A stretch of 64,000 nt of DNA from NCBI RefSeq assembly GCF_900102435.1, contig NZ_FNBU01000012.1:1-64000 (forward strand). The letters run 5' to 3'. The notes beneath the pieces were generated by a model, which was not told the DNA's origin, searched no databases, and saw nothing but the letters and a program-made list of their open reading frames with translations. Made by a program: the position numbers and the translations under genes. Below are positions 7,973-16,902 of this stretch, one piece after another; within the stretch, counting starts at the first letter, position 1; the number at the start of each line of letters is the position of its first letter. The stretch comes from Sporolituus thermophilus DSM 23256 (lineage in GTDB: Bacteria; Bacillota; Negativicutes; Sporomusales; Thermosinaceae).

Positions 7973-9889
7973 TTAGCAGTCATGAATCATATTTTTTTTG
8001 TATTGGGAGTAGAGGTTTTGCAACTCGACCATCCGCTCGGACATCTCGATCTGAAGATCGGAGGCAGTAGCGTAATCGCCGGCTTGGATAGCTTCTTTTA
8101 TGCGACTAAATAGTGACTTGTGGGCCATAGAATCTTTGGCCAGATATACCCGCAGGCTATTGATTTTTTCCCACATATACATGTCATAATCACTGGCATT
8201 GGCCGCATCGTGAAGACATTTGCATTCCTTAACGATTTCAAGGTTCTCCGGAATTATGCGGTTGATAAGCTCAGTCCGCCACCGCAGCAAGGCGCCTGCC
8301 TTGAAAGCGTCGATAATTTCCTGACGGAAAGCGTTGCTTGCCTTAAGAACCGCTAACTTCTCCGGATACTTAGTCAGGTTTTGCATATTTTCCCAGACAG
8401 TGGCAGGCGGTTTACCAAAGAGACGGTCGCGCTCTTCCGGCGAATAATCGTCAAAGACGTCATGCTCACTACGATACGCCCGATCAGTCTCAAGATAAAA
8501 ACCAGGTACACCTGCATCTTTTGAAAGTTCGGCTTCCAGTTCTTTCAGCGTTCTGCCCGATTCCAGAGCGGCCTTGATTCCATCCAGCATGGTGATGTAA
8601 AAAGCAGCAATGGCAATATACGTATTAGTGTAAGGGTTGGGTGACCGCACTTCAAAACGAGTAGCCAGCGGATTAGTAACGTCGCGGACGAGGCCGGCGA
8701 GAATGGTCCGGTTACGCGACGGCACTTCCGGCGAATGACCAAGCGAAGTCACAATGCATACCGGCGCCTCAAAGCCAGGCTTGAGCCGGTTTAAAGAGTC
8801 ATTGGTCGCCGAAACGAAAGGATTAACTACCTCATAGTTCTTCAGTAGCCCCATGATGGCTCCATAGCCAATGGCGCTTAAAAAGTCTTTTTTCATGTCT
8901 GCGGGAGCAAAAAGATTGACAATTTTACCCGATTTTAGTTTAGCAGCCATACCGATATGGGTGTGTTCGCCATTACCCGCAACACCAATAATGGGCTTAG
9001 CCTTAAACGTAACATCCAGACCATTAGCCCGGAAAACTTCCCGGATTACAATGCGAGCTTGCAGTTCATTATCCGCGGTTTGCATCGGTGTGGAATAGCG
9101 CCAGTCAATCTCTAACTGCTCCATAACATGGCTGAGGTGCCCTGCTTCATCAATTTTCGCCTTGACACCGCCGACTTCCTTATGCCCCATTTCCGGTTCA
9201 AGCCCATAATTGGCAAGCAATAATAAGGCCTGTTCCATGGCGGTGCGGACTTCACCGCGCGTGCGTTGCCAGTATTGTTCCTGCATGACCTGTGATGCGC
9301 GCAATTCCTCAACCTGAGCTTTATTGGCCGGCGTCTTAACCCAAAATTCCAGTTCAGTGGCTGCCGTAAAGATAATGTCATCGATTTCGTCGACATTGAC
9401 ATGTTCTAAGCCGGGGATATGCTTATACTTACTGAATAATTTCATAAGTTCGCTTTTTACATATTCCAGCCCCGTGGCTAAAATCGAGCGCGAGTCAACC
9501 CGCACACCATTATGCACAAGGAAGGCTGGGATGCGCAAAGTACCGACCGGTTTGCCGGTTTCTTCATCAATATGTTCATAGTTATAATCAACAAACCAAT
9601 TGACATTTGGATCGGCTAGCATATCAACTTTTGCATTGTTAAGAGTGGCAATTCCGGTCAGCACTACCGAAGAACCATCTGTTTGCACAGCCGTACCGTT
9701 AAAAAAGTCGTCCATATTTTCCAATAAAAACTTAATGGGAATTTTTTCATCCGTATCATTGCCTGCCAGGTCAATACCTACTAAAGAAGCAAATTTAATT
9801 TCCGGATGTTCCCGAAGAAGACTTAAAATTTCGTCTTTGCTGAGTTTGCCCGCGGGAACCACATACAGTAAATCTTTCTTAACCATCAT
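7973..9889 (-). CDS. Large glutamine synthetase (about 640 aa)
   Basis: 638 aa, longer than GSI (~445-470) and shorter than typical GSIII (~700). It should make glutamine from glutamate, ammonia and ATP in the cytoplasm. Seen motifs are ATELEFWVK (start of the catalytic barrel), GVAGNGEHTHIGM (equivalent of the ATP/glutamate-binding NGSG-H loop), SRNRTILAGLVRD and RFEVRSPNPYTNTYIA (C-terminal arginine and metal-binding block). The helical C-terminus from ~530 on is extra. GAGGTG lies 4 nt before the first ATG and 7 nt before the second (9886), which is equally likely. It has its own strong promoter and a 110-nt leader with a terminator-like hairpin. Clade assignment between GSIII and the large clostridial group is not settled here. 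Confidence 0.88.
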   Translation of the reverse strand: MMVKKDLLYVVPAGKLSKDEILSLLREHPEIKFASLVGIDLAGNDTDEKIPIKFLLENMDDFFNGTAVQTDGSSVVLTGIATLNNAKVDMLADPNVNWFVDYNYEHIDEETGKPVGTLRIPAFLVHNGVRVDSRSILATGLEYVKSELMKLFSKYKHIPGLEHVNVDEIDDIIFTAATELEFWVKTPANKAQVEELRASQVMQEQYWQRTRGEVRTAMEQALLLLANYGLEPEMGHKEVGGVKAKIDEAGHLSHVMEQLEIDWRYSTPMQTADNELQARIVIREVFRANGLDVTFKAKPIIGVAGNGEHTHIGMAAKLKSGKIVNLFAPADMKKDFLSAIGYGAIMGLLKNYEVVNPFVSATNDSLNRLKPGFEAPVCIVTSLGHSPEVPSRNRTILAGLVRDVTNPLATRFEVRSPNPYTNTYIAIAAFYITMLDGIKAALESGRTLKELEAELSKDAGVPGFYLETDRAYRSEHDVFDDYSPEERDRLFGKPPATVWENMQNLTKYPEKLAVLKASNAFRQEIIDAFKAGALLRWRTELINRIIPENLEIVKECKCLHDAANASDYDMYMWEKINSLRVYLAKDSMAHKSLFSRIKEAIQAGDYATASDLQIEMSERMVELQNLYSQYKKNMIHDC

Positions 9890-9948
9890 GTTTCACCTCT
9901 GCCTTTAGTTTGTTACAGGCCACTCGTGTCAATACAAAATAAGACAAA

Positions 9949-9975
9949 ACTCCCCCGCACTACGTACAGGGGAGT
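9949..9975 (-). promoter_or_regulatory. Terminator-like hairpin in the glutamine synthetase leader
   Basis: ACTCCCC (9969-9975 as read on the minus strand) pairs with GGGGAGT (9949-9955). The loop contains TACGTA, and TTTTGTCTTATTTT follows. It lies between the promoter at 10007 and the start codon at 9889, so it could attenuate transcription. No competing fold was identified. Confidence 0.45.
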
Positions 9976-10006
9976 CTTCATTGACTCGAGTTATTCTTAT
10001 GTTTTT

Positions 10007-10034
10007 ATTATAGCAAAGTTTTTCTTTTTGTCTA
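10007..10034 (-). promoter_or_regulatory. Sigma-A promoter for glutamine synthetase
   Basis: TAGACA (10029-10034), 16-nt spacer, TATAAT (10007-10012) preceded by TGC (extended -10). Predicted start near 10000 gives a leader of about 110 nt. Confidence 0.7.
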
Positions 10035-10141
10035 GAGGGAAGTAAATTTTTTAGTTTTCAAACTGAATGTTGGGACAGCAAATATATATTCGCCCCAATA
10101 TTTACAATATGTTGATCTTAATAATAAAGATAAAGACAGCC

Positions 10142-10174
10142 AAAAAACAAAAATGCTTCGCCAGTCCGCGAAGC
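10142..10174 (-). terminator. Terminator after tRNA-Leu(TAA)
   Basis: GCTTCGC (10155-10161) pairs with GCGAAGC (10168-10174). On the minus strand it is followed by ATTTTTGTTTTTT. Confidence 0.8.
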
Positions 10175-10185
10175 TCTAATTCCAT

Positions 10186-10274
10186 TGGTGCCGAGGACCG
10201 GAATCGAACCGGTACGGGTGTTACCACCCGAGGGATTTTAAGTCCCTTGCGTCTGCCAGTTCCGCCACCCCGGC
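10186..10274 (-). tRNA. tRNA-Leu (anticodon TAA)
   Basis: 89 nt with encoded CCA. Acceptor GCCGGGG, TTCGATTC T-arm, long variable arm typical of Leu, and anticodon loop CTTAAAA giving TAA. It is a single-gene unit with its own promoter and terminator. Confidence 0.95.
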
Positions 10275-10293
10275 GAATATCAGGACAATAGTA

Positions 10294-10322
10294 ATTATAG
10301 CTTAAAAAACAATATTTAGCAA
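10294..10322 (-). promoter_or_regulatory. Promoter of tRNA-Leu(TAA)
   Basis: TTGCTA (10317-10322), 17-nt spacer, TATAAT (10294-10299); start about 13 nt before the tRNA 5' end. Confidence 0.7.
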
Positions 10323-10408
10323 GCTGCCAGCGGCGATAATGTGATTATCTTGGATAATGTCACCTTGTAGATTAGCGCGATAAAATGCCAGTCGATAAAA
10401 ACGGCCAA

Positions 10409-11377
10409 TTATGCCCCTGTTTTGGCGTCCGGCGTTTTCATTGGCTGCTTGCCAGCCTGTCTTGCCCACCATGAAGCTAAGGCCGGCCCGGAGATGTTGT
10501 GCCATACACTGAAGATGGCGCTTGGCAGCGCGGCAACAGGTGATAAGTGTACCATTGCCAATGCCGCGCCCAGACCGGAGTTTTGCATGCCTACTTCAAA
10601 GGATATCGCCTTAGCCTTATACTCGCTCATGCCGCAGAGTTTGCGGGCTACGATATAGGCGAACAGATAGCCGCATAGGTTATGTAGCATAACGCCAATG
10701 ATGACCAGCCCTGCTACAGAAGCCAGGCGCTGCGCGCTGGCGGCGACAACAGCGGCCACAATGGCAATGATAGCAAGTACAGAAATCATCGGTACGACTT
10801 TAATAAATTTCTGGACGGCGACCCCCAAAACTTGCCGGATGACCACCCCGGTGACGATAGGTAGCAGGACGATTTTCAGAATATCAATCAATAAAGCGGT
10901 GGCGTTAACGGGAATATATTTGCCCCCTAACCAAAGGAAGAGATACGGCGTGACAAAAGGAGCAATAAGAGTGGTAACGGAACTTACCGTGACAGATAGA
11001 GCTACATCGCCTTTAGCCAAGTAAGTCATAACATTCGAAGCCGTACCGCTCGGAACACAACCGACTAGAATAAAACCAGCCGCTAAATCAGGGTTCATAC
11101 CAATGACGGAGGCAATCAACACCCCTAACAGGGGCATAATAATAAACTGCAGCAATACACCGATAACAACATCACGGGGACGTTCAAATACGGCCACAAA
11201 GTCATTTTTGGTCAGCGTCAGGCCCATGCCCAACATCACTATGCCCAGGAGCAGTGGAATGTGAGGGGTAATTTGTTTAAAAGGCGCCGGATTGGTAAAC
11301 GCAAAAGCGGCGGCGGCGATAACCAGAAGAGCAAAATAATCGCTCAAAAATTTTACAACCCGTTCTATAGTATTCAT
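10409..11377 (-). CDS. Bile acid:sodium symporter (BASS) family transporter
   Basis: 322 aa from the ATG at 11377, with AAGGTGG upstream. It is nearly all hydrophobic, with about ten membrane segments. Family landmarks are LLGIVMLGMGLTLT, the FILVGCVPSGTASNV loop, and FEVGMQNSGLGAALA, which forms the second Na+ site region. BASS members import organic anions such as pantoate, 2-oxoacids or sterol acids with sodium. It follows ilvD by 18 nt on the same strand, so the substrate may be a 2-oxoacid linked to branched-chain metabolism; that is inference. Confidence 0.85.
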   Translation of the reverse strand: MNTIERVVKFLSDYFALLVIAAAAFAFTNPAPFKQITPHIPLLLGIVMLGMGLTLTKNDFVAVFERPRDVVIGVLLQFIIMPLLGVLIASVIGMNPDLAAGFILVGCVPSGTASNVMTYLAKGDVALSVTVSSVTTLIAPFVTPYLFLWLGGKYIPVNATALLIDILKIVLLPIVTGVVIRQVLGVAVQKFIKVVPMISVLAIIAIVAAVVAASAQRLASVAGLVIIGVMLHNLCGYLFAYIVARKLCGMSEYKAKAISFEVGMQNSGLGAALAMVHLSPVAALPSAIFSVWHNISGPALASWWARQAGKQPMKTPDAKTGA

Positions 11378-11395
11378 TCTTCTACCACCTTCATC

Positions 11396-13057
11396 CTATT
11401 TAAGGATAGCACCCGTGCTGGCCGACGTTACCAATTTGGCATACCGGGCAAGATAGCCTTTTGTCACTTTAGGTTCGGGCCTGACCCAAGCAGCGCGCCG
11501 CCGGGCCAATTCCTCGTCGCTAAGCCGCACGTTCAGTTTGCGCGCCGGGATGTCGATCTCAATAATATCACCTTCTTCAATCAAGGCCAGATTGCCGCCT
11601 TCGGCGGCCTCAGGCGAAATATGTCCGATAGCGGCCCCGCGCGATGCACCCGAAAACCGGCCGTCAGTGAGTAATGCTACATCTTTATCAAGACCCATAC
11701 CGGCGATTACGGCTGTCGGATTAAGCATTTCCCGCATACCTGGGCCACCTTTTGGGCCTTCATACCGGATGACAACCACATCGCCCTTATTAATTTGCTT
11801 GTTGATTAAGGCGGCAATAGCGTCCTCTTCCGAGTTAAAAACGCGCGCCGGACCACTGTGGCGCAACATATCCTCTGCTACGGCACTCTCCTTAACAACC
11901 GCCCCATCCAGCGCAATATTACCACGGAGAATAGCAATTCCGCCTGTCTTACGATAAGGGTTCTCTACACTACGAATGACATCTGGCCGTTTAACTGCCG
12001 CACTGGCAATATTTTCGCCTACTGTCCGGCCATTAACCGTCAGGATTTCCGTATTAATGAGGCCCAGCTTACTAAGTTCTTTCATGACAGCAGCAATACC
12101 GCCTGCTTCGTGCAGATCCTGGATGTGGTGCGTTCCGCCCGGGCTAAGTTTCGTAATATAAGGTGTCTTGCCGCTGATTTGGTCAAATAGTTCCAACTCT
12201 AAAGTAATACCAGCTTCATGAGCGATCGCCGGCAGGTGAAGGACGGTGTTAGTGGAGCCGCCAATGCCCATATCCACGGTAATCGCGTTTTTGAACGCCT
12301 CCAACGTCATTATGTCGCGCGGCCGGATATTCTGACGGACAAGTTCCATTATGCGTTTACCCGCTTCTTTAGCTAGCATTCGTCTCGCGCCAAAATTAGC
12401 GGCGGGAATCGTGCCATTGCCCGGCAACCCCATGCCTAACACTTCCGTTAAACAGTTCATGGTGTTGGCAGTAAACATGCCGGCACAGGAACCACACCCC
12501 GGACAAGCGGCCATCTCCATCTCATGGAGTTCCTGGGCGGTAATTTGTTGAGACTCATAAAGGCCGGCTGCTTCAAACATATTACTTACGCTAATGTCAC
12601 GGCCGTTGTAGCGTCCGGCCAGCATCGGCCCGCCGCTGACAACAATGGCCGGAATGTTGAGGCGCGCCGCTGCCATAAGCATGCCGGGAACAATCTTATC
12701 GCAGTTAGGAATTAGTACTAATCCGTCAAATTTGTGGGCAATAGTCATCGCTTCGATGCTGTCGGCAATCAGTTCACGACTGGCCAGAGGGTACTTCATC
12801 CCTTCATGCCCCATGGCGATGCCGTCGCAAATACCGATGGCGGGAAATTCAACAGGCGTGCCACCGGCAGCAATTACGCCGTGCTTGACGGCCTCGGCGA
12901 TGGTATCAAGATGAATATGACCGGGAATAATTTCGTTTTGGGCGTTCACGATGCCGATAAGCGGCTTTGCCAGATCTTCCGGCGTATAGCCCATAGCGTA
13001 AAATAAGGAACGGTGCGCGGCCCGGGTAGAGCCCTTTTTGACTTCGTCACTAATCAA
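11396..13057 (-). CDS. ilvD: Dihydroxy-acid dehydratase
   Basis: 553 aa, the normal length. It converts 2,3-dihydroxyisovalerate and 2,3-dihydroxy-3-methylvalerate to the 2-oxoacids leading to valine, leucine and isoleucine. Iron-sulfur ligands are seen in NCDKIVPGM and [18 protein letters not shown]; the Mg/active-site block is [10 protein letters not shown]. Translation starts at a TTG (13057) with GAGGTG six bases upstream. That ribosome site overlaps the stop of a 21-codon leader ORF (13063-13128). No other ilv or leu genes are in the window; a BASS transporter follows in the probable operon. Confidence 0.95.
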   Translation of the reverse strand: MISDEVKKGSTRAAHRSLFYAMGYTPEDLAKPLIGIVNAQNEIIPGHIHLDTIAEAVKHGVIAAGGTPVEFPAIGICDGIAMGHEGMKYPLASRELIADSIEAMTIAHKFDGLVLIPNCDKIVPGMLMAAARLNIPAIVVSGGPMLAGRYNGRDISVSNMFEAAGLYESQQITAQELHEMEMAACPGCGSCAGMFTANTMNCLTEVLGMGLPGNGTIPAANFGARRMLAKEAGKRIMELVRQNIRPRDIMTLEAFKNAITVDMGIGGSTNTVLHLPAIAHEAGITLELELFDQISGKTPYITKLSPGGTHHIQDLHEAGGIAAVMKELSKLGLINTEILTVNGRTVGENIASAAVKRPDVIRSVENPYRKTGGIAILRGNIALDGAVVKESAVAEDMLRHSGPARVFNSEEDAIAALINKQINKGDVVVIRYEGPKGGPGMREMLNPTAVIAGMGLDKDVALLTDGRFSGASRGAAIGHISPEAAEGGNLALIEEGDIIEIDIPARKLNVRLSDEELARRRAAWVRPEPKVTKGYLARYAKLVTSASTGAILK

Positions 13058-13062
13058 TTAAA

Positions 13063-13128
13063 TCACCTCATTGCTTTTTTTAGGAAATTTATTTCTGTTT
13101 TTATAATTTCATTCGTCATAAATCTCAT
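13063..13128 (-). CDS. 21-residue leader ORF upstream of ilvD
   Basis: ATG at 13128 has AGGAGG four bases upstream, the best ribosome site in the region. The reading frame is 21 codons (MRFMTNEIIKTEINFLKKAM, then R) and its ATG-AGG-TGA end is embedded in the ilvD ribosome site. Translation here would control access to the ilvD TTG start by coupling. It has three Ile and one Leu but no run of branched-chain codons, so classic attenuation is not obvious. Confidence 0.5.
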   Translation of the reverse strand: MRFMTNEIIKTEINFLKKAMR

Positions 13129-13152
13129 CAATCCTCCTGTAGAAAACAACAG

Positions 13153-13180
13153 TGTATACAAAATGCATATAAAACGTAAA
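13153..13180 (-). promoter_or_regulatory. Candidate promoter for the ilvD operon
   Basis: TTTACG (13175-13180), 16-nt spacer, TATACA (13153-13158). Each hexamer matches consensus at four of six positions. It sits just upstream of the leader ORF. Confidence 0.45.
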
Positions 13181-13274
13181 CAAGACTAAATAAACCCTTT
13201 ATTTTCTATGAAAGGGCAAAGATTTACAAAAAAAGGGTACCTATCAGGCCCCCACAATCTATATTTCCCGATAT

Positions 13275-13315
13275 AGCAAAAAACTCCAGTCCCATGTAGA
13301 CTGGAGTTTTTTGCT
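13275..13315 (-). terminator. Terminator of the Asp-Phe-Gly-Cys tRNA operon
   Basis: A 16-bp stem, 13275-13290 against 13300-13315, with A6/T6 in the arms. It lies 4 nt after the tRNA-Cys CCA end. Confidence 0.85.
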
Positions 13316-13318
13316 GTT

Positions 13319-13393
<75 letters not shown>

Positions 13394-13399
13394 ATAGTA

Positions 13400-13474
13400 T
13401 GGAGCGGAAAACGGGATTCGAACCCGCGACCCTCGCCTTGGCAAGGCGATGCTCTACCACTGAGCTACTTCCGC
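13400..13474 (-). tRNA. tRNA-Gly (anticodon GCC)
   Basis: 75 nt with encoded CCA; acceptor GCGGAAG; anticodon loop TTGCCAA. The sequence is the same as the copy at 24929-25003. Confidence 0.95.
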
Positions 13475-13478
13475 CCGA

Positions 13479-13554
<76 letters not shown>

Positions 13555-13561
13555 ATTAAGA

Positions 13562-13637
13562 TGGCGACCCCGATGGGACTTGAACCCACGATCTCCGCCG
13601 TGACAGGGCGGCATGTTAACCACTACACCACGGGGCC
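13562..13637 (-). tRNA. tRNA-Asp (anticodon GTC)
   Basis: 76 nt with encoded CCA; acceptor GGCCCCG; anticodon loop CTGTCAC. First gene of the operon and the same as the copy at 25006-25081. Confidence 0.95.
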
Positions 13638-13657
13638 ACGATGCAATCGCATTAGTT

Positions 13658-13686
13658 ATTATATAAAATCAGAAGGTTACTGTCAA
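13658..13686 (-). promoter_or_regulatory. Consensus promoter of the Asp-Phe-Gly-Cys tRNA operon
   Basis: TTGACA (13681-13686), 17-nt spacer, TATAAT (13658-13663): both boxes are perfect. It starts about 14 nt upstream of tRNA-Asp. Confidence 0.85.
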
Positions 13687-13734
13687 CACCTAATTTTCAT
13701 GTACGCTGGCCATAACCTTACTGCGGATAATATA

Positions 13735-14139
13735 TTATCCCTTTTTGCTGTTATTGTCAAGTGTTTCTGTGAAAAATCGTGATACCAACACTTTATTAAT
13801 GGTCTCCACAACCTGACTAGGAACAAAAGGCTTTACGATAAAATCTGACGCACCGGCTTTTAATGCCTCCGTAATAATACTTCGCTGGCCAACCGCCGTT
13901 ACCATTATAATCCGTGCGAGCGGATCTTCTTCATGAATAAGCCTGACAGCTTCAATTCCATCCATTTTCGGCATTGTTATATCCATTGTCGTAAGGTCGG
14001 GCCGGTACTGCCGGTACATTTGAACGGCCTGTCTACCGTCACTAGCTTCCCCTATCACTTCGTGGCCATGATCTACGAGCACTTTCTTCAGCATCATCCG
14101 CATAAAGGCAGAATCGTCACAAATAAGTATTTTGGCCAA
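13735..14139 (-). CDS. CheY-like single-domain response regulator
   Basis: 134 aa from a TTG at 14139, chosen because GAGGAGG is eight bases upstream and MAKILICDDS is the usual family start. It is one receiver domain with no output domain: acidic pair D8-D9, phosphoacceptor D53 in TTMDITMPKMDG, Thr in MVTAVG and Lys in IVKPFVPS. It follows the duplicated-domain gene by 45 nt. It resembles the CheY of chemotaxis, but no che genes are nearby. The orphan kinase at 44328 is far away and there is no evidence of pairing. Confidence 0.88.
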   Translation of the reverse strand: MAKILICDDSAFMRMMLKKVLVDHGHEVIGEASDGRQAVQMYRQYRPDLTTMDITMPKMDGIEAVRLIHEEDPLARIIMVTAVGQRSIITEALKAGASDFIVKPFVPSQVVETINKVLVSRFFTETLDNNSKKG

Positions 14140-14184
14140 TGTTTTAGCCTCCTCGTCCTGTAGCACCACCAATCCCCAACTGCA

Positions 14185-14865
14185 TTAGTCAGATACCTTT
14201 TCCATATTTAGCTGCTTCCTTAAATTTTGCAGCGTGATCTGGAGATTAGCTTTAATGTTTTCTTCCAGCTCGGCAAGCGTCTTGGCATCAAAAGCGCTTA
14301 CAACCTGCGGCGTTCGCCGCACGCGCAGCTCGCCAAAAAACTCATCACGATAAATGTTATAAAAGATAAGCAAACCGCTTTCAGCGGCAAAATCGCTATA
14401 ATCAATTATAATATATGACCCGTTGATCCCCCTAACCGGCTCAGTAGGACGGATAAATAAATCAAATCCGGCTACTTTCTCCGGGAGCTGGCCGCCAAAA
14501 GGCCACTCGATGATTTTCTTAGCCCGAAATACACTACATAGTGAAGTCTGGTCAAAACCGGCGAGACTACGCAGCGACTGCTCCATGTTGGCCGCTAAAA
14601 GGGTTTCGAACGTATTGAGATCATCAGCGATAAAACGGATATCGTAAAATTCCGTTAAGCCAATGACAAGACGCACAAAATACTCTTTCGTAGTTTGGTC
14701 ATAGAGAACCGAGAAATTCCGGCGCCGGTTTAGATTGCTGTATGTAAATATGCGGTACTGAGTTCCGTACTGCTTGAGTTCTACGACAAGCCGAAAATCC
14801 ATCATCGTTTCGGGCAATTGCCGTAAAAAAGGCCATTCATTTATCTGCTGAATTATTTTCTCCAT
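14185..14865 (-). CDS. Unknown protein with two copies of one domain, upstream of a CheY-like gene
   Basis: 226 aa, no recognised family. Residues 1-110 and 111-226 look like two copies: INEWPFLRQLPE (8-19) against IIEWPFGGQLPE (118-129), each followed by a Phe-rich beta segment, a YS motif (TYSNL and DYSDF), a short Y/F-rich strand and a final Leu-rich helix ending in LAANMEQSL or ENIKANLQITL. There is no signal peptide or membrane helix, so it should be cytoplasmic. The ATG has GAGAGGA upstream. Placed directly before the response regulator, it may share its signalling pathway; that is inference from position only. Confidence 0.75.
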   Translation of the reverse strand: MEKIIQQINEWPFLRQLPETMMDFRLVVELKQYGTQYRIFTYSNLNRRRNFSVLYDQTTKEYFVRLVIGLTEFYDIRFIADDLNTFETLLAANMEQSLRSLAGFDQTSLCSVFRAKKIIEWPFGGQLPEKVAGFDLFIRPTEPVRGINGSYIIIDYSDFAAESGLLIFYNIYRDEFFGELRVRRTPQVVSAFDAKTLAELEENIKANLQITLQNLRKQLNMEKVSD

Positions 14866-14992
14866 ATTTTATCCTCTCACCTGTTTACAATAATTATTTC
14901 GGTGTCTGCTGAAAAAAACCTGCTTCATGGTAACCTCTGATCGCCATCCTGAATAGTATGAAGTAGTTTTTAAGAGGCTAGGAGGGATTTGA

Positions 14993-16069
14993 ATGAAGAA
15001 ACGTCTACTGGCAGCATTGGTGGCCCTAATTGTAGCGGCCCTGCTTATCACGGCTTGCGGCCAAAAACCATCCGCTCAAGTAACGCCGCAAAAAGGGCCG
15101 GCATGGGCGCCGAGTCTCGCTCCCCTGCCCCAGGAGGTAGTCGTCAAAGTCGGCATGAAGCAGGTAGTTTCGGATGCCGGCATCTTAATTGGTATGGCAA
15201 AAGGTTACTACCAAGACCTGGGTATTAAAATCGAACCTGTTCAGTTTAATTCCGGTCAAGAAATGATCAACCAGTTAGCCGCCGGTCAGCTAGATGTCGG
15301 TGCGACCGTCACCGCATCAGGCCTATTTAATGCCATGTCACGTGACATCCCTGTCAAAATTGTGGCCGACAAGGGCATTAACGTTCCCGGGAAAGGTTAT
15401 TACCGCCTTGTCATCCGCAAAGACCTTGTTGATACCATAAAGGACTATAAAGACTTGCGTGGGCGAAAAATTGCCATCGTTGGCACCGCATCCCTTGATG
15501 AAATTGCCCTCGTACGGACCCTGCAAAAAGGCGGCCTAACCACCAAAGATATTGATCTACAGGTAATCCGCGCCTTCCCCGATATGCTGGTATCCCTCGG
15601 CAACAAGAGTATCGATGCCGCTATGGTGATTGAACCCTTCGTTACACAGGGAATGGTTAAAGGAATTCTTGACCCCTGGAAAGATCCATCAGAATATGAT
15701 CCCGATGCGCAAACGGCCCTGCTCGTATTTGGTACCAGCATGACGAAACGTCCCGAAGTGGCTAACCGCTTTATGACAGCCTATGTCAAAGCGCTGCGTG
15801 ATTATAATGACGCTTTCTTCAAAAACAAAAATAAAACCGAGATCGTTGATATTCTGTGCAAATATTCGGTAGTAAAGGATCCAGCCCTGTACGATAAGAT
15901 GTTTCCGACAGGACTCAACCCCGATGGCTATGTCCGCATGAAAGGCATTGCCATGGATTTAGAATGGTATAAGGCCAACAACCTCCTGAAGTCGGATATT
16001 AAACTGGAAGACGCGGTAGATAACAGCTTTGTTGACTTTGCCGTCAACGTATTAGGTAAATATAAATAA
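14993..16069 (+). CDS. NitT/TauT-type ABC transporter substrate-binding lipoprotein
   Basis: 358 aa from an ATG with GGAGGGA upstream. A lipoprotein signal ends in LLITAC (Cys ~21), so it is anchored to the outer face of the membrane. The mature part has the SsuA/TauA/ThiY pattern: VKVGMKQVVSDAGILIGMAKGYY, a QMINQLAAGQLDVG-type loop, and DLRGRKIAIVG at the hinge. The ligand could be a sulfonate, nitrate or pyrimidine precursor; the sequence does not decide. It is the first gene of a three-gene importer operon, the only plus-strand operon in the first 46 kb. Confidence 0.88.
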   Translation: MKKRLLAALVALIVAALLITACGQKPSAQVTPQKGPAWAPSLAPLPQEVVVKVGMKQVVSDAGILIGMAKGYYQDLGIKIEPVQFNSGQEMINQLAAGQLDVGATVTASGLFNAMSRDIPVKIVADKGINVPGKGYYRLVIRKDLVDTIKDYKDLRGRKIAIVGTASLDEIALVRTLQKGGLTTKDIDLQVIRAFPDMLVSLGNKSIDAAMVIEPFVTQGMVKGILDPWKDPSEYDPDAQTALLVFGTSMTKRPEVANRFMTAYVKALRDYNDAFFKNKNKTEIVDILCKYSVVKDPALYDKMFPTGLNPDGYVRMKGIAMDLEWYKANNLLKSDIKLEDAVDNSFVDFAVNVLGKYK

Positions 16070-16113
16070 TCAACTTTTAAACTTTTACTTACATTTTCCG
16101 GGAGGTGAGGTGC

Positions 16114-16887
16114 ATGGCAAAACTGCCGCACAGCAACCTAATAATACGCATCTTATCTGTTCTATCGCCACTGACCATCCTCTTGCTGTGGGAATTCCTG
16201 ACCCGGATTAAAGCAATTGATACACGGTTGTTTTCGAGCCCCAGCCTGATATTGCAAACCTTTTTTCCCCTGCTGCTGTCAGGCGACCTGCTATATAACA
16301 CCTTCATCAGCATTCAGCGCGTCCTTTGGGGATTTCTGGCTGGGGCTATCCCCGGCATTGTCTTGGGAATGAGCATGGGACTGTCACCAATATTGCGCTC
16401 GGCTATTGAACCAATGATTGCCGCTACCTACCCTATACCGAAATTGGCAATTATGCCGCTTATCCTGCTGATTTTCGGCCTAGGTGAAGCCTCCAAAATA
16501 TTTACCATAGCAATTGGCGTCTTTTACCTCGTCGTCATTAACACAATGGCCGGTGTACTCAATATCGATAAAATTTACATCGATGTTGCCAAAAATTTTG
16601 GCGCCAGCCGCAAAGATTTTTATCTTACCGTTGCCTTTCCTGGCGCGTTGCCGATGATATTCGCCGGTCTTAAACTTGGCATGGGCATGGCCCTTATCCT
16701 TATTGTCGCCGCCGAACTGTCGGCGGCCAAGGCCGGGGTGGGTTGGATGATATGGCGGGCCTACGACATGTTCGATATCGAGCAAATGTTTGTCGCCTTA
16801 ATGATGTTGTCTGTCCTTGGATATTTGTTCTCTCTGCTACTTGACCTAATTGAGCGTTTGGTCCTGCCATGGAAACAACAATGCTGA
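16114..16887 (+). CDS. ABC transporter permease (SsuC/TauC family)
   Basis: 257 aa from the ATG at 16114, with GGAGGTG six bases upstream; an in-frame GTG at 16105 lies inside the ribosome site and is rejected. About six membrane helices. The EAA loop that contacts the ATPase is NFGASRKDFYLTVAFPGALP. It lies 44 nt after the binding protein and 15 nt before the ATPase. Confidence 0.9.
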   Translation: MAKLPHSNLIIRILSVLSPLTILLLWEFLTRIKAIDTRLFSSPSLILQTFFPLLLSGDLLYNTFISIQRVLWGFLAGAIPGIVLGMSMGLSPILRSAIEPMIAATYPIPKLAIMPLILLIFGLGEASKIFTIAIGVFYLVVINTMAGVLNIDKIYIDVAKNFGASRKDFYLTVAFPGALPMIFAGLKLGMGMALILIVAAELSAAKAGVGWMIWRAYDMFDIEQMFVALMMLSVLGYLFSLLLDLIERLVLPWKQQC

Positions 16888-16902
16888 CAGGAGGTCGGTG
16901 AA

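Noticed and set aside
9904-9932. Second promoter-like TTGACA with a 17-nt spacer just before glutamine synthetase
   Set aside because: The -10 (ACTAAA) matches consensus at only three positions and would leave almost no leader; the upstream promoter is far better.
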